From Anaerolineae bacterium (GTDB lineage Bacteria > Chloroflexota > Anaerolineae > Epilineales > JAHCIE01), in NCBI GenBank assembly GCA_026129385.1, contig JAHCIE010000206.1, forward strand, positions 1-6,175: a DNA stretch of 6,175 nucleotides, written 5' to 3'. This document shows positions 1 through 5,347 of this stretch, piece by piece. Every line of letters starts with the position of its first letter. Position 1 is the stretch's first letter. The notes beneath the pieces were generated by a model. That model ran no database searches. It had not been told where the DNA came from and worked only from the letters and a program-made list of their open reading frames with translations. Both the position numbers and the translations under genes were made by a program.

Positions 1-2346
1 ATACGCCAGGTAGACGCGATCGCCAATCTCCCCCGCCAGGCGGCGGCCTTGCTCAGCGGAGCGTATGGCAGCCTCGTGGTCTCCCGCCTCCGTCAAGGCC
101 AGGGCCACATCCCCCAGGCCCATCGCGACAAACACGCGATCCCCAATCTCTCGACCAAGGGCCAGACCACGCTCGTAGTAGGCCCGCGCCGCCTCGAGGT
201 GAGGGCCGCCCATGCACCAGCGAATCCAGCCCAGCAATTGCAGCGCGACGGCCATCGCACGACGGTCATGCAAGCCCACCGCCAGTTCAAGACTGGCCGC
301 GTAATACTGCTCCGCCTCCTCGTACTCCCCCAGGCAGCAAGCCGACCAGGCATAGACCTGGAGCGCTCGCGCCTCCAGGTCGGTACGCCCTAACTGCCGA
401 GCCAGGGCCAGGCACTCACGGCCAAATCCCTTCCCTTTCTGGTACTGGGCCAGCATGCCTGCGACGTGGGCCAGGTTGTGCAGCGCTTCGGCCAAGCCAT
501 TCTTGTCGCCCCACTCACGACTGATAGCTGCGCCGGCGCGCAGGTGGGACTCGGCCAGGCTGAGCTTACCCTGCTGCCCCTCGAGCCACCCTAGGCCACG
601 CAGGACAAATCCGCGCTCGATGCCCTCCGGGTGGAGCATCAAAGCGGCGCGCAGGTCAGCGGAGGCGTCTTCATACTCGCCGATGTCAGAGCGCAGCATC
701 CCGCGCCGCGCCAGCAGCCGGCCGCGCAGGCTCGCCAGCGCCGGGTCGGCGGCGGCGCTGTTCGCGCCGCGGCGCAGGATGGCGGCGGAGAAGAGTTCCT
801 CGCCTTCGGTATAGCTACTGCGAAGGATGTAGTAGTAGTACAAAGCGTCGGCCGTTGACGCGATCAGCGCCCACCGAGCCTGCTCGGCGGCCCACAGCCA
901 CGCCGCGCGCCCATTCTCAAGCTCGGCGGTGATTTCGGTCGCCGCCTCGCGCTGGCGGCCATCCAACAGGGCCTCGGTTTGTCGCGCCAGGAAGCCGGTG
1001 TAGTAGATACAGTGACGCTCGTGGGTGCGAGCGGCGTCACCGGTCGCACCGGTCAGCTTCTCCGCCGCGAACTGGCGCACCAGTTCGTGCAGCTGGAACC
1101 GCCCCTCGGGCGAGGCGCGCAGCAGCGACTTCTCCACCAGCGACGCCAAAACGTCCAGCGCCGTGGCCGTCACGGCCTCGGCGGCCTGAGTGTCGCAGCC
1201 GCCCCAGAAAACACTCAGGCGCGCGAGGACCCTCTGCTCTTCGACGGACAGCAAGCGCCACGACTGCTCCAAGACGGCGCGCAGGCTGCGGTGGCGTTCG
1301 GGGGCATCCCTGTCCCTGGCCGTCAGGATGTCTTGTCCCCGCTCGAGGGCCGCCACGACCTGGCGCACCGACAACGCCCTGAGCCAGGCGGCCGCCAACT
1401 CCAGGGCCAGCGGCATCCCCTCCACAAGCTGACACAGGTGAGCCACCGCGTCGCCTTCGCGTCCCAGGTCGAAGTCGCGTCGAACGCGGCGGGCGCACTG
1501 CGCGAAGAGCTGCGCTGCGTCATAGCGCGCCAACGCCTCGGCATCGAGGGTTTCAGCCCGACCGGGAAAGGCCAGACCCTCAATCGGGTAGAAGCACTCT
1601 CCCCGTAGGCGCAACGCCTCGCGCGACGTCGTCAGCACGCGCACATGGGCCGCGGTCGCCAGCAGGTCGGCCACCAGCCCGGCCGCGTCGAGCAGGTGCT
1701 CGAAGTTGTCTAGGACCAGCAGCATGCGCTTGTTGCGGAGGTAGTCGAGGATCTGCTGACGCGGTGGGATGTTGCCATAGAACTCGAAGCGGGCAGCGGC
1801 GGCCAGCGCTGACACAATCTCCGCCTCGCTGGTCACCGCCGCCAAGGGCACGAATAGCACCCCGTCGGCGACCTCGGCCGGCGGCGGCGCGCTGTCCGCC
1901 AGCCGCCGCGCCAAGGCCAGCGCCAGGCGCGTATTGCCGATGCCGCCCGGCCCGGTCAGCGTCAGCAGGCGGCAGTCGAGTTGAGTGAGGCGCGTCGCAA
2001 TATCCGCCACCTCTCGCTCCCGCCCCACGAAGCCGGGGTTGGGCGGCACGTGGAAGGTAACCTGCGTGGGCTGATGAACGGGTATCACCGCCTCGGCCGG
2101 CAGTGCGGGCAGATCCTGGCGCAGGTCATCGCGGGCGAAGCGGAGAAACACGGCGCGCTCGTCGGACGCGACCTGGAGACCGTCAGCCAGCGCCTCCGCC
2201 AGTTGCCGCGACGGCACGCGCTCGTCGGCCTCGACCTTGCGAATGGTCGCCAGGGAGTAGTTGACGCGCCGCGCCAACTCTTCCTGGGTCATGCCCAGCG
2301 CCTGCCGCCGCCGTTTGAGCCACTGACCGAACGAGAGTTCCGTCAT
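1..2346 (-). CDS. XRE-HTH / NB-ARC-like ATPase / TPR transcriptional regulator, C-terminus beyond the window
   Basis: Partial gene: 782 codons are open from ATG at 2346 to the left edge with no stop. Residues about 6-60 form an XRE/Cro-type helix-turn-helix (GMTQEELARRV, then SLATIRKVEADERVPS). An NB-ARC/STAND-like ATPase follows: FVGRE at 106-110, P-loop GPGGIGNT at 132-139, Walker B LLVLDNFEH at 209-217, TTSRE at 239-243 and GMPLAL at 310-315. A helical linker leads to TPRs from about residue 500 to the edge; the last visible units repeat every 40 residues. Proteins of this build are signal-responsive cytoplasmic regulators in which ligand or nucleotide binding at the STAND module controls DNA binding; the signal here is unknown. 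The P-loop lysine position (138) is asparagine, codon AAT, which is odd. The start is supported by GGAGG at the right distance and an in-frame TAG 24 nt upstream. The gene diverges from the secreted-protein gene and probably controls its own intergenic region. Family assignment is secure; target and function are inferred. Confidence 0.93.
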   Translation of the reverse strand, partial: MTELSFGQWLKRRRQALGMTQEELARRVNYSLATIRKVEADERVPSRQLAEALADGLQVASDERAVFLRFARDDLRQDLPALPAEAVIPVHQPTQVTFHVPPNPGFVGREREVADIATRLTQLDCRLLTLTGPGGIGNTRLALALARRLADSAPPPAEVADGVLFVPLAAVTSEAEIVSALAAAARFEFYGNIPPRQQILDYLRNKRMLLVLDNFEHLLDAAGLVADLLATAAHVRVLTTSREALRLRGECFYPIEGLAFPGRAETLDAEALARYDAAQLFAQCARRVRRDFDLGREGDAVAHLCQLVEGMPLALELAAAWLRALSVRQVVAALERGQDILTARDRDAPERHRSLRAVLEQSWRLLSVEEQRVLARLSVFWGGCDTQAAEAVTATALDVLASLVEKSLLRASPEGRFQLHELVRQFAAEKLTGATGDAARTHERHCIYYTGFLARQTEALLDGRQREAATEITAELENGRAAWLWAAEQARWALIASTADALYYYYILRSSYTEGEELFSAAILRRGANSAAADPALASLRGRLLARRGMLRSDIGEYEDASADLRAALMLHPEGIERGFVLRGLGWLEGQQGKLSLAESHLRAGAAISREWGDKNGLAEALHNLAHVAGMLAQYQKGKGFGRECLALARQLGRTDLEARALQVYAWSACCLGEYEEAEQYYAASLELAVGLHDRRAMAVALQLLGWIRWCMGGPHLEAARAYYERGLALGREIGDRVFVAMGLGDVALALTEAGDHEAAIRSAEQGRRLAGEIGDRVYLAY

Positions 2347-2355
2347 GCGCGCTCG

Positions 2356-2360
2356 CCTCC
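2356..2360 (-). promoter_or_regulatory. Ribosome binding site of the NB-ARC regulator
   Basis: On the minus strand GGAGG lies nine bases before ATG 2346. It selects this start over the in-frame ATG at residue 19, which falls inside the helix-turn-helix. Confidence 0.75.
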
Positions 2361-2390
2361 ATCCACTGCCCTATCGCCACGCTTTCCCCA

Positions 2391-2422
2391 TGTGTCACTC
2401 TTGTATCGCTGATTGTATCACA
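2391..2422 (+). repeat. Triple direct-repeat array 1 (putative operator)
   Basis: Three same-direction 9-mers: TGTGTCACT (2391-2399), TGTATCGCT (2402-2410) and TGTATCACA (2414-2422), with start-to-start spacings of 11 and 12 bp. That is about one helical turn, so all copies face one side of the DNA. It shares the consensus TGTRTCGCT with the arrays at 4630 and 4714 and points toward the secreted-protein gene. Likely a binding site for an activator or dual regulator. Confidence 0.75.
2412..2420 (-). promoter_or_regulatory. Putative extended -10 promoter for the NB-ARC regulator
   Basis: Read on the minus strand this is TGA-TACAAT, an extended -10 element (TGN plus a 5/6 match to TATAAT). The expected -35 position carries GGCCGA, a poor match, which an extended -10 can tolerate. 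The implied transcript would start near 2405 with a leader of about 60 nt. The element lies almost wholly inside the third copy of the direct-repeat array at 2391-2422, so occupancy of that array should block this promoter. The hexamers are seen; promoter activity is inferred. Confidence 0.4.
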
Positions 2423-2447
2423 AACCGCCCTTCCTCGGCCACGCCTA

Positions 2448-2459
2448 TGCGGTTAAATG
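2448..2459 (+). promoter_or_regulatory. Putative -10 region of the secreted-protein gene (array 1 promoter)
   Basis: TGCGG-TTAAAT-G; the hexamer begins at 2453, 39 bp after the start of the third repeat (2414). The same spacing and TGCSG prefix occur at the other two arrays. The hexamer matches TATAAT at 4 of 6 positions and there is no recognisable -35, consistent with activator dependence. The predicted transcription start is near 2465, giving a leader of about 36 nt to GTG 2501. Confidence 0.55.
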
Positions 2460-2489
2460 GGTTCACTGTGCCGTCTACCCACTCACACA

Positions 2490-2496
2490 AGGAGGA
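2490..2496 (+). promoter_or_regulatory. Ribosome binding site choosing the GTG start
   Basis: AGGAGGA with GGAGG at 2491-2495 lies five bases before GTG 2501 and eleven before ATG 2507. The spacing favours GTG, giving a protein that begins (M)SMRR. Confidence 0.7.
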
Positions 2497-2500
2497 CTCA

Positions 2501-3046
2501 GTGAGCATGCGACGAATTCCTGGCCTGGTGTTCTTCGCCGCCGTTGTGGCGCTTCTGCTGGTCTCGGCGGGACCGCCGTCCGCAGCCGCGGCGCCAGCGT
2601 TCGGCAATGGACCGGTCACTGTGACGCGCAATACCGTGAAAGAGACCGTGGAGTGGTCGATGGACCCGGGCGTGTGCAGGGAGCTTCGGGTCCCGCTCAA
2701 TGGCAAGGGCGAGCGCCATCAGGAAACAATCACGACGACGTTCGCGGACGGCAGGCAGTCCATCACCATCAACGACCTGGTCTCGGGCACCGCTTGGGAC
2801 AGCACGGGAACGTACAAGTTTTTCTACGCCAACCACCGCGTCGACACGATACCCGCGGGCAGCACCAAGCATAGCGTCAGCATGATCGATAGTTTCATCC
2901 TCCGCGGCAACGGCAGTGCCCGGTTGGACGTCGCCTTCAACTGGCGGTGGACGTACGACAGCGCGACGGAAGACTACTGGCCCCCCGTGCACGATGTGCA
3001 GAAGTTCTACACGCGGGGCGATCCACTAACCTGCGATCCGATCTAG
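2501..3046 (+). CDS. Small secreted protein of unknown function
   Basis: I do not recognise a family. The protein has 181 residues from GTG at 2501. That start is chosen because AAGGAGGA ends five bases before it; an in-frame ATG at 2507 is the alternative, and the longer open frame from 2345 would precede the ribosome site and the promoter. Residues 1-31 are a Sec signal peptide: MSMRR, a hydrophobic core FFAAVVALLLVSA, then an alanine run ending in SAAAAPA, with cleavage probably near 30-32. The mature part is about 150 residues, rich in Thr, Ser and alternating polar/hydrophobic stretches (TITTTFADG, SITINDLVSG, SARLDVAFNWRW), which suggests a beta-sandwich. It has exactly two cysteines, Cys59 and Cys178 near the C-terminus, which could form a disulfide after export. 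No lipobox or membrane anchor is seen. Transcription probably starts at the repeat-array promoter just upstream. Confidence 0.85.
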   Translation: MSMRRIPGLVFFAAVVALLLVSAGPPSAAAAPAFGNGPVTVTRNTVKETVEWSMDPGVCRELRVPLNGKGERHQETITTTFADGRQSITINDLVSGTAWDSTGTYKFFYANHRVDTIPAGSTKHSVSMIDSFILRGNGSARLDVAFNWRWTYDSATEDYWPPVHDVQKFYTRGDPLTCDPI

Positions 3047-3060
3047 CCAACGGCCCGGGT

Positions 3061-3079
3061 TGCCGGCTCCTTCACGGCA
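3061..3079. other. Short hairpin after the secreted-protein gene
   Basis: TGCCG (3061-3065) pairs with CGGCA (3075-3079) around a nine-base loop, 15 nt after the stop codon. The stem is short and there is no T tract. Together with the stronger hairpin just downstream it may protect or end the upstream transcript; the role is uncertain. Confidence 0.3.
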
Positions 3080-3087
3080 GCCCGCGT

Positions 3088-3121
3088 CTGGGCAGGGACG
3101 TGGTAGTCACGCCCTGCCCAG
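3088..3121. terminator. Strong GC-rich hairpin, possible terminator or mRNA 3' stabiliser
   Basis: CTGGGCAGGG (3088-3097) pairs perfectly with CCCTGCCCAG (3112-3121). After one bulged A the stem continues with CGTG/CACG closing a five-base loop GTAGT, giving 14 paired positions in all. No T run follows on either strand, so it is not a canonical intrinsic terminator. Its place between the secreted-protein and cytochrome genes suggests transcript-end formation, attenuation or 3' protection. Confidence 0.5.
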
Positions 3122-3176
3122 GCCCTACCCCACATTCGCAGAGGGGAAGGTCGTCTTGTCTCGGCCCGTCTGACCC

Positions 3177-3182
3177 AGGAGA
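3177..3182 (+). promoter_or_regulatory. Ribosome binding site of the diheme cytochrome gene
   Basis: AGGAGA lies six bases before ATG 3189 and fixes this start, which yields a complete signal peptide. No clear promoter was found in the 142-bp spacer, so expression could come from read-through of the upstream gene. Confidence 0.65.
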
Positions 3183-3188
3183 AACCTG

Positions 3189-4610
3189 ATGCAAGCCATC
3201 GTAAAGCACATCTCCCTCGCCCTGGCAGCCACCCTCGTCGCCGCCCTGGCCGGCCTGCTCGTCACGAGCACGGGCTTCGCCCAGGGCACAGCGAGGCTGG
3301 ACGAAGCCTCTCTCGACCGACGGCTGGCGGCTGTCCTCCACGAGCATGGCTTCAGCGGGCGCGTCGAGGAGACCCTGGCGAAGCGACTCGGCCGCCCGGT
3401 GGACCGCCGCCTGGCGGACCTGGGGCGTCTACTCTGGTTCGACACCATCACCGGCCTGAACAACGACAACACCTGCGCCGGCTGCCACTCGCCGACCAAC
3501 GGCTTCGGCGACACTCAGTCCATCGCGATTGGCATCGACAACAACGGTGTCGTGGGGCCGCACCGGGCAGGCCCGCGCAACATGCGGCGCACGCCGATGG
3601 CCGCCAACACGGCCTTCTACCCGCGCCTGATGTGGAACTCGCGCTTTGCGTCCCTGTCGGGCGATCCCTTCGACAACCACGCCGGCTTCGTCTTTCCTGC
3701 GCCCGAGGGCCTGTCCCTCTCCTACGAGCCGCATCTGCTCGTGGCGCAGGCGTTCATCCCGCCGACGGAGCGCACCGAGGCGGCGGGCTTCCACTTCCCA
3801 GGCGACAACGCCGCCATCCGCGCTGAGGCGCTGCGTCGGCTTAACGGCGTGCCCGCCTACCGCAAACTGTTTCGGCAGAGCTTCCCCGACGCGAAGCCGG
3901 GCGCTCCCATCACCTTCGACCAGTTCGGCCGGGCCATCGCGGAGTTCGAGTTCAGCCTGACCTTCGCCAACGCGCCCATCGACCGCTATGCGCGAGGCGA
4001 CAAGAACGCCCTGACGGAGGACGAGAAGCGCGGGGCGTTGCTGTTCTTCGGTAAGGCACGCTGTGTTCAGTGTCATGCCGTCGCGGGGCAGTCCAACGAG
4101 ATGTTCAGCGACTTCCAGGAGCACGTCATCGGCGTGCCCCAGGTCGCGCCGCGCGTCACCAACAACACCTTCGACGGGCCGGGGTTGAATGAGGATTTCG
4201 GGCAGGAGCAGGTGACCGGGGACGCGAAGGACCGCTACAAGTTCCGCACGTCCCCGCTGCGCAACATCGCGGTGCAGCCGACCTTCATGCACAACGGCGC
4301 GTTCACGAGCCTCGACGACGCGGTGCGCCATCACCTCGATGTCTTCGCCTCGGCGCGGGGCTACCGCCCCGACCAGGCGGGACTCGCGGCGGACCTGGCT
4401 GGGCCGACCGGCCCCATCGAGCCGGTTCTGGCCCGCGTCGATCCCATCCTGGCGCGCCCCATTGACCTGACAGCCGAAGAGTTCCGCCAGCTCGTCGCCT
4501 TCGTGCGCCATGGCCTCCTCGACCCGCGCGCCACGCCGGAGCAACTGCGCAAGCTCATCCCGCCCGCCGTGCCGAGCAGCCGTCCCACGCTCAGCTTCGA
4601 ACCGCCGTGA
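3189..4610 (+). CDS. Exported diheme cytochrome c peroxidase / MauG-family protein
   Basis: A 473-residue periplasmic or extracytoplasmic diheme c-type cytochrome. Residues 1-32 are a signal peptide (MQAIVKH, a hydrophobic stretch, GFAQ|GT). Heme 1 binds at CAGCH, 96-100; heme 2 at CVQCH, 292-296. Family landmarks include LGRLLWFD (78-85), RRTPMAANTAFYP (133-145), LMWNSRF (147-153, with Trp149 in the likely inter-heme tryptophan position), and FRTSPLRN...FMHNGAF (352-372). CCP enzymes reduce hydrogen peroxide with electrons from small cytochromes or cupredoxins; MauG relatives oxidise protein side chains, so the substrate cannot be assigned from sequence. The protein is longer than classical bacterial CCPs (about 320-350 residues), mainly through an insertion around 155-235. 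By recalled family alignment, the heme-2 distal position (Met in CCP, Tyr in MauG) falls on His382 in AVRHHLD. AGGAG lies about seven bases before the ATG. Transcribed with or just after the secreted-protein gene, separated by hairpins. Confidence 0.93.
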   Translation: MQAIVKHISLALAATLVAALAGLLVTSTGFAQGTARLDEASLDRRLAAVLHEHGFSGRVEETLAKRLGRPVDRRLADLGRLLWFDTITGLNNDNTCAGCHSPTNGFGDTQSIAIGIDNNGVVGPHRAGPRNMRRTPMAANTAFYPRLMWNSRFASLSGDPFDNHAGFVFPAPEGLSLSYEPHLLVAQAFIPPTERTEAAGFHFPGDNAAIRAEALRRLNGVPAYRKLFRQSFPDAKPGAPITFDQFGRAIAEFEFSLTFANAPIDRYARGDKNALTEDEKRGALLFFGKARCVQCHAVAGQSNEMFSDFQEHVIGVPQVAPRVTNNTFDGPGLNEDFGQEQVTGDAKDRYKFRTSPLRNIAVQPTFMHNGAFTSLDDAVRHHLDVFASARGYRPDQAGLAADLAGPTGPIEPVLARVDPILARPIDLTAEEFRQLVAFVRHGLLDPRATPEQLRKLIPPAVPSSRPTLSFEPP

Positions 4611-4629
4611 GAGGCAGCGTCAACGCCCG

Positions 4630-4662
4630 TGTATCGCTTCTTGTGACGCTAGTTGTAGCGCT
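4630..4662 (+). repeat. Triple direct-repeat array 2 (putative operator)
   Basis: TGTATCGCT (4630-4638), TGTGACGCT (4642-4650) and TGTAGCGCT (4654-4662) repeat with an exact 12-bp period. They lie 20 bp after the cytochrome stop codon. The copies have the same orientation and consensus as the arrays at 2391 and 4714, and point toward the AraC gene. Confidence 0.75.
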
Positions 4663-4687
4663 AAGCGCCTCGCCCTCATCAGCGGCG

Positions 4688-4699
4688 TGCCGTTTAATG
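4688..4699 (+). promoter_or_regulatory. Putative distal -10 region of the AraC gene (array 2 promoter)
   Basis: TGCCG-TTTAAT-G; the hexamer starts at 4693, again 39 bp after the third repeat start (4654), and matches TATAAT at 5 of 6 positions. The predicted transcription start is near 4705, so the transcript would cross array 3 before reaching the AraC start. No -35 match is present. Confidence 0.55.
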
Positions 4700-4713
4700 A
4701 GGGTACCGCATCC

Positions 4714-4744
4714 TGTGTCGCTTCTGTATCGCTTTTGTAGCGGC
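4714..4744 (+). repeat. Triple direct-repeat array 3 (putative operator)
   Basis: TGTGTCGCT (4714-4722), TGTATCGCT (4725-4733) and TGTAGCGGC (4736-4744) repeat with an exact 11-bp period. It begins nine bases after the predicted start of transcription from the upstream array 2 promoter, so the two arrays form a tandem pair ahead of the AraC gene. Confidence 0.75.
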
Positions 4745-4769
4745 CGAGTATCCCTGCCCAGGGTCGCGC

Positions 4770-4781
4770 TGCCGTACACTG
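4770..4781 (+). promoter_or_regulatory. Putative proximal -10 region of the AraC gene (array 3 promoter)
   Basis: TGCCG-TACACT-G; the hexamer starts at 4775, 39 bp after the third repeat start (4736), and matches TATAAT at 4 of 6. The predicted transcription start is near 4787 with a leader of about 59 nt. The -35 position has CCCTGC, no consensus match, as expected for an activator-dependent promoter. Confidence 0.5.
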
Positions 4782-4845
4782 CTACTCACAGGCTGCACCG
4801 CCAGGCCGCCACCTTGAGCGCGGTAGACACCAACAGGGGGCAGGC

Positions 4846-5247
4846 ATGACAGCTTCGCGTCCATCTCGACACGACTCCGCCTCCGCAGGTAAGCAACGAT
4901 GCGCCATCCCGCCCCTCACCACGACGCAAGTGCGGCGCGTGCACGATTTCATTGCCAGCAACCTGACCGACAAGCTCACCTTGCCGCAGATCGCCCGCGA
5001 GGTGCATCTCAGCCCCGGCCACCTGGCGCGGCGCTTCCGAGTCGCGACCGGCCAGTCGCTGCGTCAATACATCATCGAGCACCGCCTCCAGCGAGCCAGC
5101 CACCTCCTCGTGACCAGCGACCTGACCATCGCCGAGATTGCCGCGTTCGTCGGCTTCGCCGACCACAGCCACCTGACGCGCCGCTTCAAGGCCCGCTTCG
5201 GCGTTGCCCCCCGGTCGGCGCGCAGATCGCCACTTCCTCCACTTTAG
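4846..5247 (+). CDS. Stand-alone AraC/XylS-type DNA-binding regulator
   Basis: A 133-residue protein that is essentially only the AraC C-terminal DNA-binding domain. The first helix-turn-helix covers about 45-65 (LTLPQIAREVHLSPGHLARRF). The second covers about 93-115 (LTIAEIAAFVGFADHSHLTRRF), followed by FKARFGVAP (114-122). These match the AraC signature IAxxVGFxDxSHxxRxFKxxxGxxP. The usual final Tyr-Arg after the Pro is absent (PRSARR). A basic, serine-rich N-terminal extension of about 25 residues replaces the typical sensor domain; full-length AraC proteins are about 250-300 residues, whereas MarA/SoxS-type single-domain activators are close to this size. Activity is therefore probably set by protein amount, which fits the elaborate tandem promoter upstream. 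AGGGGG lies five bases before ATG 4846. Its targets are unknown; the next gene, 100 bp downstream, is a candidate. Confidence 0.9.
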   Translation: MTASRPSRHDSASAGKQRCAIPPLTTTQVRRVHDFIASNLTDKLTLPQIAREVHLSPGHLARRFRVATGQSLRQYIIEHRLQRASHLLVTSDLTIAEIAAFVGFADHSHLTRRFKARFGVAPRSARRSPLPPL

Positions 5248-5255
5248 CGCACGAA

Positions 5256-5287
5256 TGTACAAGACAGTCAACTCGACCCTTCGTACA
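5256..5287. repeat. Imperfect inverted repeat over a promoter
   Basis: TGTACAAG (5256-5263) and CTTCGTACA (5279-5287) are inverted copies with a single extra base, separated by 15 bp. They cover the -35 and -10 elements of the putative promoter at 5261-5289, a typical arrangement for a dimeric repressor or activator site. Confidence 0.4.
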
Positions 5288-5289
5288 AT
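5261..5289 (+). promoter_or_regulatory. Putative sigma-70-type promoter of the last gene
   Basis: AAGACA (5261-5266, 4/6 to TTGACA), a 17-bp spacer and TACAAT (5284-5289, 5/6 to TATAAT). The predicted transcription start is near 5296, about 52 nt before ATG 5348. Unlike the other promoters here it has no TGTRTCGCT array and has a -35, so it is probably under different control. Confidence 0.45.
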
Positions 5290-5332
5290 ACCTGGCAACA
5301 AGCGAGCGCGAGAAGACTCTGGCGCTAGCGAC

Positions 5333-5340
5333 AAGGAGGA
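5333..5340 (+). promoter_or_regulatory. Ribosome binding site of the last gene
   Basis: AAGGAGGA, a near-perfect Shine-Dalgarno sequence seven bases before ATG 5348. It supports the start of the edge-running gene. Confidence 0.75.
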
Positions 5341-5347
5341 AGTGGAC

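Noticed and set aside
14..150. Near-identical 17-mers at 14-30 and 134-150 (ACGCGATCSCCAATCTC), considered as a nucleotide repeat or operator
   Set aside because: They are 120 bp apart, in frame, and encode the same part (EIGDRV) of successive 40-residue TPR units, so they reflect protein repeats.
979..1608. A 209-codon plus-strand open frame inside the regulator region, and other frames at 49-393 and 455-814
   Set aside because: The minus strand is continuously open with recognisable NB-ARC and TPR motifs through all of these; the plus-strand products are low-complexity and lack ribosome sites.
2469..2478. A second TGCCG-TCTAC element resembling the -10 block
   Set aside because: It lies 55 bp from the third repeat start, not 39, and its hexamer does not resemble TATAAT.
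2345..2500. N-terminal extension of the secreted protein to ATG 2345
   Set aside because: It would put the signal peptide in the middle of the protein, start upstream of the putative promoter and the repeat array, and ignore the strong AAGGAGGA before GTG 2501.
4063..4085. TGTGTTCAG and TGTCATGCC, resembling the promoter repeats
   Set aside because: These bases encode the second heme motif CVQCH of the cytochrome, have poor matches to TGTRTCGCT, and no -10 element follows at the shared spacing.
3429..4544. A 371-codon open frame on the minus strand opposite the cytochrome gene
   Set aside because: The plus strand there encodes a complete diheme cytochrome with both CxxCH motifs, and the minus-strand product is Arg/Val/Gly-rich with no domain. 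It is a GC-driven shadow.
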